Assembly (NCBI GenBank): GCA_901472455.1
Contig: LR590464.1
Coordinates: 372,001 to 436,000 of the forward strand
DNA: 64,000 nucleotides
Direction: 5' to 3'
From: Leclercia adecarboxylata
Lineage (GTDB): Bacteria > Pseudomonadota > Gammaproteobacteria > Enterobacterales > Enterobacteriaceae
The position numbers and the translations under genes were made by a program. Shown here piece by piece: positions 1 through 14,697 of this stretch. Under the pieces are notes generated by a model. That model did not search any database. It was given only the letters and a program-made list of their open reading frames with translations, and was not told where the DNA came from. Position 1 is the stretch's first letter; the number at the start of each line of letters is the position of its first letter.

Positions 1-598
<598 letters not shown>

Positions 599-614
599 AA
601 GAAGAGATAACGGG

Positions 615-1949
<1,335 letters not shown>

Positions 1950-1958
1950 GGAGATTTC

Positions 1959-3807
1959 ATGCCGATTCAGGTTCTGCCGCCGCAGCTTGCGAACCAAATC
2001 GCCGCCGGTGAGGTGGTAGAACGCCCTGCGTCGGTCGTGAAAGAGCTGGTGGAAAACAGTCTCGATGCGGGTGCGACCCGCATCGATATTGATATTGAGC
2101 GCGGCGGCGCGAAACTCATCCGTATTCGTGATAACGGCTGCGGCATCAAAAAAAGAGGAGCTGGCGTTAGCGCTGGCCCGTCATGCAACCAGCAAAATCG
2201 CCTCCCTTGACGATCTCGAAGCCATCATCAGCCTCGGTTTTCGCGGCGAAGCGTTGGCGAGTATCAGCTCTGTCTCCCGCTTAACGCTCACTTCCCGCAC
2301 GGCAGAGCAGCCGGAAGCCTGGCAGGCTTACGCCGAAGGCCGGGATATGGACGTGACGGTTAAACCCGCCGCGCACCCGGTGGGCACCACGCTGGAAGTG
2401 CTGGATCTGTTCTACAACACCCCCGCGCGGCGCAAATTTATGCGCACCGAGAAAACCGAATTCGGCCATATCGACGAGATTATTCGCCGCATCGCGCTGG
2501 CGCGTTTCGATGTCACCATCAATTTGAGTCATAACGGCAAGATGATGCGCCAGTACCGCGCCGTGGCGCAGGGCGGGCAAAAAGAGCGCCGACTGGGTGC
2601 CATCTGCGGTACGCCCTTCCTTGAACAGGCGCTGGCGATTGAGTGGCAGCATGGCGATTTGACCCTGCGCGGCTGGGTGGCGGATCCGAAAGCGAGCAGC
2701 GCGGCATTTGCTGAGATCCAGTATTGCTACGTGAACGGGCGCATGATGCGTGACCGCCTGATCAATCATGCGATCCGCCAGGCGTGCGAGGATAAACTCG
2801 GTGCCGGAGAGCAGCCCGCTTTTGTGCTCTATCTGGAGATCGACCCGCATCAGGTGGACGTTAACGTTCATCCGGCCAAACATGAAGTGCGTTTTCATCA
2901 GTCACGGCTGGTGCATGACTTTATCTACCAGGGCGTGTTGAGCGTGTTACAGCAGCAGGCCGATCCGACCCTGCCGTTGACTGATGTGGCACCTGCGCCG
3001 CGTCCTATCCCGGAAAACCGCGTAGCGGCGGGTAAAAACCAGTTTGCAGAACCGGCTGTCGCACGTGAACCGGCCGCGCCGCGCTTTGCATCCAGCGGAT
3101 CGGCCCCGCGAGCATCGGGTGCCAGCTACCCCCATGCCCAGCCGGGTTACCAAAAGCAGGCGGGCGCGGTCTATCGCACATTGCTTGATACCCCAGCTCC
3201 CGCACATAAAGCAGAAGATAGCGCGCCCGCGGCCCCTACGCTGGCGGGGCATAGCCAGAGTTTTGGTCGGGTGCTGACCATCGTAGCGCCGGATACTGCC
3301 CTGCTGGAGCGTGACGGCCAGCTGGCGCTGTTGTCCCTACCGGTCGCCGAACGCTGGTTAAAGCAGGCGCAGCTTGCCCCCGGGCCGCATCAGGCCTGCG
3401 CCCAGCCGCTGCTGATCCCGGTGCGGATAAAAATCTCGGCGCAAGAGACGCAGGTCATCCAGCGTTATCAAACGGCGCTGGCTGAAATGGGCATCCAGAT
3501 GGTGACCGAAGCGCACCATGTCACGCTTCGGGCCGTGCCTTTACCCTTACGCCAACAAAATTTACAAAACTTGATTCCTGAACTGATAGGCTACCTGGCG
3601 CAACAAACGACGTTTGATGCCGCCAACACCGCGCAGTGGATCGCTCGCCAACTGGCCAGCGAACATTCGACGTGGAGTATGGCGCAGGCGATCACGGTGC
3701 TGGCTGAGGTCGAACGCCTCTGCCCGCAGCTGGTGAAAGCGCCGCCGGGTGGTTTATTACAACCTGTAGATCTACATTCGGCGATGAACGCCCTGAAAAA
3801 TGAGTGA
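1959..3807 (+). CDS. mutL: DNA mismatch repair protein MutL (one frameshift)
   Basis: GHL-family ATPase that links MutS mismatch recognition to MutH nicking. Visible motifs are ENSLDAGAT (ATP-binding motif I), DNGCGI (motif II) and [10 protein letters not shown] (motif III). The C-terminal dimerisation domain ends [12 protein letters not shown] run of seven A at about 2147-2153 should be six; this one-base gain stops the first frame at 2210 while the real protein continues to 3807. Corrected length is 615 residues, identical to E. coli MutL. The start ATG at 1959 is preceded by AAGGAG, 9 bases after amiB. The stop overlaps miaA. Confidence 0.96.
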
Positions 3808-4750
3808 CTTGAGTAATACCAGCCTGCCTAAGGCGATATTTTTGATGGGGCCAACGGCCTCCGGCAAAACAGCGTTAGCCATTGAGTTACGTAAAGTTTT
3901 GCCAGTAGAGTTGATTAGCGTTGATTCCGCCCTTATTTATCAGGGGATGGATATCGGTACAGCAAAGCCGAACGCAGACGAATTACGCGCCGCGCCGCAC
4001 CGATTACTGGATATCCTTGACCCGGCGCAGGCGTATTCGGCGGCAGATTTTCGTCGCGATGCGCTGGCGCAGATGGCAGAGATCAGTGCGGCAGGTCGTA
4101 TCCCCCTGTTAGTGGGTGGAACCATGCTCTATTTCAAAGCCTTACTGGAAGGGTTATCGCCATTGCCATCGGCAGATCCTGAAGTAAGAGCAAAAATTGA
4201 GCAACAGGCGGCAGAGCAGGGATGGGGTGCGTTGCATGAACAACTGGCTGAAATCGATCCGGTTGCCGCAGCACGTATTCATCCAAATGATCCGCAAAGG
4301 CTTTCCCGGGCACTGGAAGTTTTTTTCATTTCGGGTAAAACTTTAACGGAACTGACGCAAACGTCAGGAGAGGCTCTGCCGTATCAGGTGCATCAGTTCG
4401 CCATCGCCCCGGCGAGCCGTGAACTGCTCCATCAACGAATTGAGCAGCGTTTTCATCAGATGTTAGCTTCAGATTTTGAAGCAGAAGTGCGGGCGCTATT
4501 TGCCCGTGGAGATTTGCATACGGATATGCCTTCCATTCGTTGTGTGGGTTATCGCCAGATGTGGTCATACATTGAAGGTGAAATATCACATGATGAAATG
4601 GTTTATCGAGGTATTTGCGCCACGAGACAGTTAGCGAAACGCCAGATGACCTGGTTGCGCGGTTGGGACGGTATTCACTGGTTAGACAGTGAGAAACCGC
4701 AGCAGGCGCTACAAGATGTGTTACAGGTTGTTGGTGATATCGCAGACTGA
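3800..4750 (+). CDS. miaA: tRNA dimethylallyltransferase MiaA
   Basis: Intact, 316 residues. P-loop GPTASGKTA at residues 17-25, [16 protein letters not shown] at about 42-57 and [12 protein letters not shown] at about 108-119 are hallmark motifs. MiaA transfers a dimethylallyl group to A37 of tRNAs reading UNN codons, the first step to ms2i6A. It overlaps the mutL 3' end by 8 bases and precedes hfq by 85 bases, the conserved amiB-mutL-miaA-hfq-hflX superoperon. Confidence 0.98.
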   Translation: MSDLSNTSLPKAIFLMGPTASGKTALAIELRKVLPVELISVDSALIYQGMDIGTAKPNADELRAAPHRLLDILDPAQAYSAADFRRDALAQMAEISAAGRIPLLVGGTMLYFKALLEGLSPLPSADPEVRAKIEQQAAEQGWGALHEQLAEIDPVAAARIHPNDPQRLSRALEVFFISGKTLTELTQTSGEALPYQVHQFAIAPASRELLHQRIEQRFHQMLASDFEAEVRALFARGDLHTDMPSIRCVGYRQMWSYIEGEISHDEMVYRGICATRQLAKRQMTWLRGWDGIHWLDSEKPQQALQDVLQVVGDIAD

Positions 4751-4823
4751 ATGTGTACAATTAAGCCGTATCGTGCGCAATTTTTCAGAATCGCAAGGTT
4801 CTAAGTACAAAACAAGCATATAA

Positions 4824-5144
<321 letters not shown>

Positions 5145-5220
5145 GGTTACTGGCTGTTATTTCCATATCGGGGAGCCAGGTTTCTGCGTTCCCCGCTGAT
5201 CTTTTTAGAGAGGTTTACGC

Positions 5221-6502
5221 TTGTTTGACCGTTATGATGCCGGTGAGCAGGCGGTGCTGGTACACATCTATTTTTCGCAAGACAAAGATATGGAAGATCT
5301 CCAGGAGTTTGAATCTCTGGTCTCTTCCGCCGGTGTCGAAGCAATGCAGGTGATTACCGGTAGCCGTAAAGCGCCGCACCCAAAGTATTTTGTTGGTGAA
5401 GGTAAAGCAGTAGAGATTGCGGATGCCGTTAAAGCGACTGGCGCATCAGTCGTGCTTTTTGATCACGCCCTGACACCGGCCCCAGGAACGCAACCTGGAA
5501 CGTCTGTGCGAATGTCGTGTTATCGATCGAACGGGTTTGATTTTAGACATTTTTGCTCAACGTGCGCGTACTCATGAAGGGAAGCTGCAGGTTGAGCTGG
5601 CGCAGTTGCGCCATCTGGCAACGCGCCTGGTGCGCGGCTGGACACACCTTGAAAGACAGAAAGGCGGGATTGGTTTGCGTGGCCCGGGTGAAACCCAGCT
5701 CGAAACCGACCGCCGCTTGCTGCGTGGCCGTATAATGCAGATCCTCTCACGGTTGGAAAAAGTTGAGAAACAACGTGAGCAAGGGCGCCGCTCCCGACAG
5801 AAAGCAGACATTCCGACGGTGTCGCTGGTCGGTTATACCAACGCCGGTAAATCCACCCTATTTAACCAGATCACTGAGGCCCAGGTGTACGCCGCAGACC
5901 AGCTGTTTGCGACCCTGGATCCGACGCTGCGCCGCATTGATGTAACGGATGTCGGTGAAACCGTGCTGGCGGATACCGTTGGGTTTATCCGCCATTTGCC
6001 GCACGATCTGGTGGCTGCGTTTAAAGCCACCTTGCAGGAGACCCGTCAGGCGACGTTGCTGCTGCACGTAATTGACGCTGCGGATGTACGTCTGCAGGAA
6101 AACATTGACGCAGTGAATATCGTGCTGGAAGAGATTGATGCGCACGAGATCCCAACGCTGCTGGTGATGAACAAGATCGATATGCTGGACGGTTTCGAAC
6201 CGCGTATCGACAGGAATGAAGAGAACATACCGATTCGGGTCTGGCTTTCTGCCCAGACCGGTGTCGGTGTACCACTGCTTTTCCAGGCCTTAACAGAACG
6301 TCTTTCCGGTGAAGTGGCCCAGCACACGCTGCGTCTACCGCCCGAGGAAGGCCGACTGCGCAGCCGTTTTTATCAGCTTCAGGCGATAGAAAAAGAGTGG
6401 ATGGAGGATGACGGCAGCGTGGGGTTGCAAGTGCGTATGCCGATCGTTGACTGGCGTCGCCTCTGTAAACAAGAACCTGCGCTGGTCGACTACGTCGTCT
6501 GA
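5221..6502 (+). CDS. hflX: Ribosome-associated GTPase HflX (TTG start, one frameshift)
   Basis: Ribosome-splitting, heat-induced GTPase. The N-terminal HflX domain includes [13 protein letters not shown]; the G domain has [10 protein letters not shown] (G1), DTVGF (G3) and NKID (G4). The start is a TTG at 5221 as in E. coli (peptide begins [10 protein letters not shown]), with GAGAGG upstream. An extra C in the CCCC at about 5479-5482 ends the first frame at 5577; the correct frame resumes and runs to 6502. Corrected length is 426 residues, the E. coli length. Confidence 0.96.
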
Positions 6503-6618
6503 CCGGAAAGGAGATGCCTGAAGGTTTTTGCCCTTTGGGATACCCCAATCGCCATGGATGCTCCGGCATACCAGGCCTTTGAAGGTATATCACCGCATAA
6601 CAAATATGGAGCACATAC

Positions 6619-7875
6619 ATGGCGTGGAATCAGCCCGGTAATAACGGACAAGACCGCGACCCGTGGGGGAGCAGCAATAATCAAGGCGGCAACTCCGGGG
6701 GAAATGGCAACAAAGGTGGTCGCGAGCAGGGGCCACCCGATCTGGATGATATCTTCCGCAAGCTGAGTAAAAAGCTGGGCGGTCTTGGCGGTGGTAAAGG
6801 CACTGGCGGCGGTACTGGCCAGGGGCCGCGTCCTCATATGGGCGGTCGCGTAGTGACTATTGTTGCGGCTGCAGCGGTAATTATCTGGGCTGCCAGCGGG
6901 TTCTACACCATCAAAGAAGCCGAGCGCGGTGTTGTCACTCGTTTCGGTAAGTTCAGCCATCTGGTTGAGCCAGGTCTGAACTGGAAGCCAACCTTTATCG
7001 ATGACGTTAAGGCGGTAAACGTTGAATCGGTGCGTGAGCTGGCGGCATCTGGTGTGATGCTGACGTCTGACGAAAACGTGGTGCGCGTTGAGATGAACGT
7101 GCAGTACCGCGTGACCGATCCACAGCACTATCTGTTTAGCGTGACCAGTGCGGATGACAGCCTGCGTCAGGCTACCGACAGCGCCCTGCGCGGCGTGATC
7201 GGCAAATATACCATGGACCGTATTCTGACCGAAGGTCGTACCGTTATTCGTAGCGATACCCAGCGCGAGCTGGAAGAGACCATTCGTCCGTACAACATGG
7301 GTATCACCCTGCTGGACGTCAACTTCCAGGCTGCTCGTCCGCCGGAAGAAGTGAAAGCAGCGTTTGACGATGCGATTGCTGCCCGTGAAAACGAACAGCA
7401 GTATATCCGTGAAGCGGAAGCATACATCAACGAAGTCCAGCCACGTGCAAACGGTCAGGCACAGCGTATCCTCGAAGAAGCGCGCGCCTATAAGACTCAG
7501 ACTATCCTCGAAGCTCAGGGTGAAGTGGCGCGTTTCGCGAAACTGCTGCCTGAATATAAAGCCGCACCGGAAATTACCCGCGAGCGTCTCTATATCGAGA
7601 CCATGGAGAAAGTGCTGAGCCATACCCGTAAGGTACTGGTGAATGACAGCAAAAATGGCAACCTGATGGTTCTGCCACTGGATCAGATGCTGAAAGGCGC
7701 AAACGCCACTGGCGCGAAGAACGATACCAGCGGAGCGAATAACCTGCTGCGTCTGCCACCTGCGTCAACAGGCAACTCCAGCGCAAATACCACCTCTTCT
7801 TCAAACGATGGTGACATCATGGACCAACGCCGCGCCAACGCGCAGCGTAACGACTACCAGCGTCAGGGGGAATAA
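6619..7875 (+). CDS. hflK: FtsH protease modulator HflK
   Basis: 418 residues. A Gly/Asn-rich cytoplasmic N-terminus (residues 1-75) precedes one membrane segment (VVTIVAAAAVIIWAASGFYT, about 77-96) and a SPFH/prohibitin domain. HflK and HflC form a large inner-membrane cage around FtsH that modulates degradation of SecY and phage CII. hflC starts 2 bases after the stop, consistent with obligate co-expression. Intact. Confidence 0.98.
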   Translation: MAWNQPGNNGQDRDPWGSSNNQGGNSGGNGNKGGREQGPPDLDDIFRKLSKKLGGLGGGKGTGGGTGQGPRPHMGGRVVTIVAAAAVIIWAASGFYTIKEAERGVVTRFGKFSHLVEPGLNWKPTFIDDVKAVNVESVRELAASGVMLTSDENVVRVEMNVQYRVTDPQHYLFSVTSADDSLRQATDSALRGVIGKYTMDRILTEGRTVIRSDTQRELEETIRPYNMGITLLDVNFQAARPPEEVKAAFDDAIAARENEQQYIREAEAYINEVQPRANGQAQRILEEARAYKTQTILEAQGEVARFAKLLPEYKAAPEITRERLYIETMEKVLSHTRKVLVNDSKNGNLMVLPLDQMLKGANATGAKNDTSGANNLLRLPPASTGNSSANTTSSSNDGDIMDQRRANAQRNDYQRQGE

Positions 7876-7877
7876 CG

Positions 7878-8880
7878 ATGCGTAAGTCAGTTATTGCGAT
7901 CATCATCATCGTGCTGGTCGTGCTTTATACCTCTATTTTTGTCGTCAAAGAGGGCGAGCGCGGAATTACCCTGCGTTTTGGCAAAGTCCTGCGTGACAGC
8001 GAAAACAAACCGCTGGTTTACGAGCCGGGTCTGCACTTTAAGATCCCGATGATCGAATCGGTTAAAACCCTGGATGCCCGTATCCAGACCATGGATAACC
8101 AGGCCGATCGCTTTGTGACCAAAGAGAAGAAAGACCTGATTGTCGACTCGTACATCAAGTGGCGTATCAGCGATTTCAGCCGTTACTACCTGGCAACCGG
8201 CGGCGGCGACGTCTCCCCAGGCCGAAGTGCTGCTGAAACGTAAGTTCTCTGACCGTCTGCGTTCTGAAATTGGTCGTCTGGATGTAAAAGACATCGTGAC
8301 CGACTCCCGTGGTCGTCTGACCCTGGAAGTGCGCGATGCCCTGAACTCCGGCTCTGCTGGCACCGAAGATGAAGTGACCACGCCAGCGGCTGACGATGCG
8401 ATCGCCAAAGCGGCTGAACGTGTTCAGGCTGAGACCAACGGCAAAGTGCCGGTAATCAACCCGAACAGTATGGCTGCATTAGGTATCGAAGTGGTTGACG
8501 TGCGTATCAAGCAGATCAACCTGCCGACCGAAGTGTCCGAAGCGATTTACAACCGTATGCGCGCTGAGCGTGAAGCGGTAGCCCGTCGCCATCGTTCACA
8601 GGGTCAGGAAGAGGCTGAAAAGCTGCGCGCAACCGCAGACTATGAAGTGACCAAAACGCTGGCAGAAGCTGAGCGTCAGGGTCGTATCCAGCGTGGTGAA
8701 GGCGATGCCGAAGCCGCTAAACTGTTCGCGGATGCGTTCAGTCAGGATCCAGACTTCTATGCCTTTATTCGTAGCCTGCGTGCATACGAAAGCAGCTTCC
8801 AGAGCAATCAGGATGTGATGGTACTCAGCCCGGACAGCGATTTCTTCCGCTACATGAAGTCTCCGACTGCTGGCCGCTGA
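7878..8880 (+). CDS. hflC: FtsH protease modulator HflC (one frameshift)
   Basis: Partner of HflK. An N-terminal membrane anchor (residues 4-22) is followed by an SPFH/band-7 domain and an Ala/Glu-rich coiled region. An extra C in the CCCC at about 8215-8218 truncates the first frame at 8243; the correct frame resumes with QAEVLLKRKFSDRL and ends at 8880. Corrected length is 333 residues against 334 in E. coli. The E. coli gene yjeT, which normally lies between hflC and purA, is absent. Confidence 0.96.
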
Positions 8881-8903
8881 TTTTCACCGTCTGAATACGA
8901 AAA

Positions 8904-8931
8904 TGGCGTCTCATTGAGGCGCCATTTTTTT
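8904..8931 (+). terminator. Rho-independent terminator after hflC
   Basis: Nine-base-pair stem TGGCGTCTC/GAGGCGCCA with an ATT loop, followed by seven T. It lies 23 bases after the hflC stop. The remaining 216 bases before purA hold no gene; this is where purA promoters should be, but I could not pick a PurR box with confidence. Confidence 0.9.
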
Positions 8932-9144
8932 ATCCGTACTTAGCCAACAGGTGTTTTCCATCAGGCTACATTTTTTGTCTATCCGGCTCTTCTTGTGATG
9001 AAAACAAGCGTGCCACACAAGATATTGAGGTAATCGTTTAACTGAACATGAACCCGGCAATTTCGGCGAAATTTGTATACAAAAAAAGCTGAACATCATC
9101 AAAACCGATGGTAGAATCCATTTTTAAGCAATCGGTGATTTTGA

Positions 9145-10447
<1,303 letters not shown>

Positions 10448-10457
10448 TCGTGGTTTT

Positions 10458-10530
10458 GCCCGGCGGCGCTGCGCTTGCCGGGCTGACAAAACGCATTGTA
10501 GGCCGGAAAGCCATGCGCATCCGGCTTTTT
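10458..10530. repeat. Two REP-like palindromes, the second acting as terminator after purA
   Basis: GCCCGGC (10458-10464) pairs with GCCGGGC (10477-10483), and GCCGGA (10502-10507) pairs with TCCGGC (10520-10525), the latter followed by TTTTT. The 'GTAGGCCGGA...CATCCGGC' form is typical of enterobacterial repetitive extragenic palindromes. Similar GCCGGGT...ACCCGGC palindromes recur at about 14665-14692, 37330-37375, 38950-39025 and 51312-51342. Confidence 0.75.
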
Positions 10531-10648
10531 CTTTCTCCTTCCCTCCTTTCAGTCCAAATAAATTCGCCGTTAACTATCTGGCTGGTTTATCATCATTAAT
10601 GAATATCTCTGCGGATATACCGCGATTTACCCTTTTCCTGAGGTTGAT

Positions 10649-11074
10649 GTGCAGTTAACAAGTTTCACCGATTACGGATTACGTGCGCTGATCTACATGG
10701 CGTCGTTACCCGCTGGACAGATGACCAGTATCTCTGAGGTGACAGAGGTGTACGGCGTGTCCCGTAATCATATGGTCAAAATAATCAATCAACTTAGCCG
10801 TGCTGGATATGTTGCTGCCGTCCGCGGGAAAAATGGCGGCATCCGCCTCGGTAAACCGGCACAGAGTATTCGTGTTGGCGATGTGGTACGTGAACTGGAG
10901 CCATTGTCTCTGGTGAACTGCAGCAGCGCGTTCTGCCACATTACCCCTGCCTGTCGTCTGAAACAGGCACTTTCAAAGGCCGTGCAAAGTTTTCTCATGG
11001 AGCTGGATAACTACACGCTGGCCGATTTGGTTGAAGAGAATCAACCGCTGTATAAATTATTGCTGGTGGAATGA
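10649..11074 (+). CDS. nsrR: Nitric oxide-sensing Rrf2 repressor NsrR (GTG start)
   Basis: 141 residues from a GTG start, as in E. coli. Rrf2-family winged helix ([15 protein letters not shown] is the recognition region) followed by three cysteines at 91, 96 and 102 that ligate an NO-sensitive iron-sulfur cluster. NsrR represses NO-detoxification genes; a strong NsrR-type site lies upstream of ytfE at 35456-35478 in this window. The gene leads the nsrR-rnr-rlmB cluster; rnr starts 38 bases after its stop. Confidence 0.98.
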   Translation: MQLTSFTDYGLRALIYMASLPAGQMTSISEVTEVYGVSRNHMVKIINQLSRAGYVAAVRGKNGGIRLGKPAQSIRVGDVVRELEPLSLVNCSSAFCHITPACRLKQALSKAVQSFLMELDNYTLADLVEENQPLYKLLLVE

Positions 11075-11112
11075 AGAAAACTTCCACCGGAGATGACAAC
11101 GGAGGAACCGCT

Positions 11113-13554
11113 ATGTCACAAGATCCTTTCCAGGAACGCGAAGCTGAAAAATACGCTAATCCTATCCCAAGCCGCGAGTTCATCATTGAACACTTAACTA
11201 AACGCGAAAAACCCGCTAACCGTGAAGAACTTGCCGTTGAATTAAACATTGAAGGCGAAGAGCAAATTGAAGCCCTTCGCCGTCGTCTGCGTGCGATGGA
11301 GCGCGATGGACAACTGGTCTTTACCCGCCGTCAGTGCTATGCCCTGCCAGAACGTCTCGACTTGCTGAAAGGCATCGTAATTGGCCACCGCGATGGTTTT
11401 GGCTTCCTGCGCGTCGAAGGCCGTAAGGACGACCTGTATCTCTCCTCTGAACAGATGAAGATGTGCATCCATGGCGACCAGATCCTGGCCCAGCCGCTGG
11501 GTGCCGATCGTAAAGGTCGTCGTGAGGCGCGCGTGGTGCGTGTCCTGGTGCCGAAAACCAGCCAGATCGTGGGTCGCTACTTCACCGACGCTGGTGTCGG
11601 TTTCGTGGTGCCGGACGACAGCCGCCTGAGCTTTGATATCCTTATTCCACCCGAAGAGGTGATGGGCGCGCGGATGGGCTTTGTGGTGGTCGTTGAACTG
11701 ACCCAGCGCCCAACCCGTCGCACCAAAGCGATCGGTAAGATTGTTGAAGTGCTGGGCGATAACATGGGCACCGGCATGGCCGTGGATATGGCGCTGCGCA
11801 CCCACGAAATCCCTTACGTCTGGCCAAAAGCAGTTGAAGAGCAGATCGAAGGCCTGAAAGAGCAGGTGCCGGAGTCGGCAAAAGAAGGCCGCGTGGATCT
11901 GCGCAACCTGCCGCTGGTCACCATCGATGGTGAAGATGCCCGTGACTTTGATGACGCCGTCTACTGCGAGAAAAAACGTGGCGGCGGCTGGCGACTGTGG
12001 GTGGCGATTGCGGATGTAAGTTATTACGTCCGCACAGGTACGCCGCTGGATGGTGAAGCGCGCAACCGCGGCACCTCGGTATACTTCCCGTCCCAGGTCG
12101 TGCCGATGCTGCCAGAGGTGCTCTCCAACGGTTTGTGCTCGCTTAACCCGCAGGTTGATCGTCTGTGCATGGTGTGTGAAATGACCATCTCCACCAAAGG
12201 GCGCTTAACGGGCTACAAATTCTATGAAGCGGTGATGAGTTCACATGCTCGCCTGACCTACACCAAAGTGTGGCACATGCTGCAGGGTGACCAGGATCTG
12301 CGTGAGCAGTATGCGCCGCTGGTGAAGCACATCGAAGAGCTGCACAACCTCTATAAAGTGCTGGATCAGGCGCGTGAAGAGCGCGGCGGCATTTCATTTG
12401 AGAGTGAAGAGGCGAAGTTCATCTTCAACGCCGAACGTCGCATCGAGCGTATTGAACAGACCCAGCGTAACGATGCACACAAGCTGATTGAAGAGTGCAT
12501 GATCCTGGCGAACATCTCCGCGGCACGCTTCGTTGAGAAAGCCAAAGAGCCAGCGCTGTTCCGTATTCACGATAAACCGACCACGGAAGCCATTACCTCA
12601 TTCCGTACCGTACTGGCGGAACTGGGGCTTGAGCTGCCGGGTGGCAACAAGCCGGAGCCGCGCGATTACGCCGAATTGCTGGAATCCATTGGCGATCGCC
12701 CTGATGCAGAAATGCTGCAAACCATGCTGCTGCGTTCGATGAAGCAGGCGATTTACGATCCAGAAAACCGTGGTCACTTCGGCCTGGCATTGCAGTCTTA
12801 TGCCCACTTTACCTCGCCGATCCGCCGTTACCCGGATCTTTCCCTGCACCGCGCTATTAAGTATCTGCTGGCGCAGGAGCAAGGTCATAAAGGCAACACC
12901 ACGGAAACCGGTGGTTACCACTACTCCATGGAAGAGATGCTGCAACTGGGCCAGCACTGTTCCATGGCAGAACGCCGGGCAGATGAAGCAACCCGTGACG
13001 TGGCTGACTGGCTGAAGTGTGACTTCATGCTGGATCAGGTCGGCAACGTCTTCAAAGGCGTGATTGCCAGCGTCACCGGCTTTGGCTTCTTTGTGCGTCT
13101 GGATGAACTCTTTATTGATGGTCTGGTTCATGTGTCCAGCCTGGACAATGACTACTACCGGTTTGACCAGGTTGGGCAGCGTCTGATCGGTGAATCTGGC
13201 GGGCAAACCTATCGTCTGGGCGATCGGGTGGAAGTGAAGGTTGAAGCCGTCAACATGGACGAGCGTAAGATCGACTTCAGCCTGATCTCCAGCGAACGAG
13301 CGCCGCGCAACGTGGGTAAAACCGAGCGCGAGAAAGCGAAGAGAGGGGCCGCCGGTAAAACCAGCGGCAAACGTCGTCAGGCCGGGAAGAAGGTGAACTT
13401 CGAGCCGGACAGCGCGTTCCGTGGCGAGAAAAAACAGAAGCCGAAGGCCGCAAAGAAAGAAGCCAGAGCCGCGAAAAAGCCGTCAGCGAAATCTCAGAAA
13501 ATCGCCGCCGCGACCAAAGCAAAGCGCGCAGCGAAGAAAAATAGCGCTGAGTAA
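11113..13554 (+). CDS. rnr: Exoribonuclease RNase R
   Basis: Intact, 813 residues from the ATG at 11113, which follows GGAGG with ideal spacing; an in-frame ATG at 11071 lacks such a site and would overlap nsrR. Domains in order: N-terminal helix-turn-helix, two cold-shock domains, RNB catalytic domain with the [10 protein letters not shown] acidic motif, S1 domain near residues 640-725, then a Lys/Ala-rich basic tail. RNase R degrades structured RNA 3' to 5' and is induced by cold and stationary phase. Confidence 0.98.
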   Translation: MSQDPFQEREAEKYANPIPSREFIIEHLTKREKPANREELAVELNIEGEEQIEALRRRLRAMERDGQLVFTRRQCYALPERLDLLKGIVIGHRDGFGFLRVEGRKDDLYLSSEQMKMCIHGDQILAQPLGADRKGRREARVVRVLVPKTSQIVGRYFTDAGVGFVVPDDSRLSFDILIPPEEVMGARMGFVVVVELTQRPTRRTKAIGKIVEVLGDNMGTGMAVDMALRTHEIPYVWPKAVEEQIEGLKEQVPESAKEGRVDLRNLPLVTIDGEDARDFDDAVYCEKKRGGGWRLWVAIADVSYYVRTGTPLDGEARNRGTSVYFPSQVVPMLPEVLSNGLCSLNPQVDRLCMVCEMTISTKGRLTGYKFYEAVMSSHARLTYTKVWHMLQGDQDLREQYAPLVKHIEELHNLYKVLDQAREERGGISFESEEAKFIFNAERRIERIEQTQRNDAHKLIEECMILANISAARFVEKAKEPALFRIHDKPTTEAITSFRTVLAELGLELPGGNKPEPRDYAELLESIGDRPDAEMLQTMLLRSMKQAIYDPENRGHFGLALQSYAHFTSPIRRYPDLSLHRAIKYLLAQEQGHKGNTTETGGYHYSMEEMLQLGQHCSMAERRADEATRDVADWLKCDFMLDQVGNVFKGVIASVTGFGFFVRLDELFIDGLVHVSSLDNDYYRFDQVGQRLIGESGGQTYRLGDRVEVKVEAVNMDERKIDFSLISSERAPRNVGKTEREKAKRGAAGKTSGKRRQAGKKVNFEPDSAFRGEKKQKPKAAKKEARAAKKPSAKSQKIAAATKAKRAAKKNSAE

Positions 13555-13563
13555 TACCTCCCT

Positions 13564-13598
13564 GTCACCCCTTCCAGCCGGAAGGGGTGACGCTTTTT
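13564..13598 (+). terminator. Rho-independent terminator after rnr
   Basis: Twelve-base-pair perfect stem GTCACCCCTTCC/GGAAGGGGTGAC with an AGCC loop, followed by GC and five T. The 240 bases from here to rlmB contain no gene that I can support. Confidence 0.92.
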
Positions 13599-13839
13599 AG
13601 CCGTAAGGCATCTCGTAACAAAATAGATATTTCCTTGCGTCCTGCCATGCCTCCACGCGCTTTTTGCTGAACGCCAGTTTGCCTGCGCACCCGGTCCCGA
13701 CAGACGTTGCGTGAGCGGTGGTGAACGGCTAATGCCGACAGGAGTCGATTTGACCGGCGGGTCGGTTATAATAGGCGCAAGTGACGACATTCACGGCCCC
13801 ATTTAACCCGGCGCACACCGCCTCACATGAGTACCTTTA

Positions 13840-14574
13840 ATGAGTGAAATGATTTACGGCATCCACGCGGTGCAGGCCCTGCTGGAGCGCGCACCGGAGC
13901 GTTTTCAGGAAGTGTTTATTCTGAAAGGGCGTGAAGATAAACGCCTGATGCCGCTGATCCACGCCCTGGAAGCGCAGGGTGTGGTGATCCAGCTGGCGAA
14001 CCGTCAGTATCTGGATGAAAAAAGCGAAGGCGCGGTGCACCAGGGGATCATCGCCCGCGTGAAGCCGGGCCGCCAGTATCAGGAAAACGATCTGCCGGAT
14101 CTTATTGCTTCGCTGGAGAATCCGTTCTTCCTGATCCTCGACGGTGTGACCGATCCGCACAACCTCGGTGCCTGCTTGCGTAGCGCCGATGCGGCGGGTG
14201 TCCACGCGGTGATCGTGCCCCGGGACCGTTCTGCACAGCTGAACGCGACGGCCAAAAAAGTGGCCTGTGGCGCAGCGGAAAATGTGCCGTTGATCCGGGT
14301 AACCAACCTGGCGCGTACCATGCGTCAGCTGCAGGAAGAGAACATCTGGATCGTGGGTACGGCGGGTGAAGCTGACCATACTCTGTTCCAGAGCAAAATG
14401 ACCGGCCGCATGGCGCTGGTAATGGGTGCAGAAGGTGAAGGTATGCGCCGCCTGACCCGTGAGCACTGCGACGAGCTGATCAGCATTCCGATGGCAGGCA
14501 GCGTCTCGTCCCTGAACGTCTCCGTGGCTACCGGCATCTGCCTGTTTGAAGCGGTGCGCCAGCGCGGGAAATAA
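13840..14574 (+). CDS. rlmB: 23S rRNA (guanosine2251-2'-O)-methyltransferase RlmB
   Basis: 244 residues, a SPOUT-class trefoil-knot enzyme that methylates G2251 in the 23S rRNA P loop. N-terminal L30e-like substrate domain (residues 1-75); knot motifs [24 protein letters not shown] and [15 protein letters not shown] are all present. Third gene of the nsrR-rnr-rlmB cluster. In E. coli it is followed by yjfI-yjfC; here that block is missing and a transporter follows on the other strand. Confidence 0.98.
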   Translation: MSEMIYGIHAVQALLERAPERFQEVFILKGREDKRLMPLIHALEAQGVVIQLANRQYLDEKSEGAVHQGIIARVKPGRQYQENDLPDLIASLENPFFLILDGVTDPHNLGACLRSADAAGVHAVIVPRDRSAQLNATAKKVACGAAENVPLIRVTNLARTMRQLQEENIWIVGTAGEADHTLFQSKMTGRMALVMGAEGEGMRRLTREHCDELISIPMAGSVSSLNVSVATGICLFEAVRQRGK

Positions 14575-14575
14575 A

Positions 14576-14602
14576 CTAAAGGCCTTCAAAGAAGGCCTTT
14601 AG
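14576..14602 (+). terminator. Rho-independent terminator after rlmB
   Basis: Perfect 12-base-pair stem CTAAAGGCCTTC/GAAGGCCTTTAG with an AAA loop, one base after the stop codon and followed by TGTTTTCT. It is bounded on the right by a CTCCC...GGGAG palindrome (about 14610-14626) of the repeat family discussed under findings. Confidence 0.88.
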
Positions 14603-14697
14603 TGTTTTCTCCCTCTTACTATGGGAGAAGGTTGGGGTGAAGGCACCAGAGGGTGATCATCCGGGCCGGGTAAGCGTAATGCTACCCGGCACATACC

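Noticed and set aside
6490..7623. 377-residue open frame antisense to hflK
   Set aside because: Shadow of the intact hflK frame; no start context and no recognisable protein family.
8911..9102. 63-residue minus-strand frame in the place of yjeT
   Set aside because: It does not resemble YjeT (no membrane helix pair), overlaps the hflC terminator and lies in the purA promoter region.
11071..11112. Upstream start for rnr
   Set aside because: It overlaps the nsrR stop and lacks a Shine-Dalgarno; the ATG at 11113 has GGAGG and gives the standard 813 residues.
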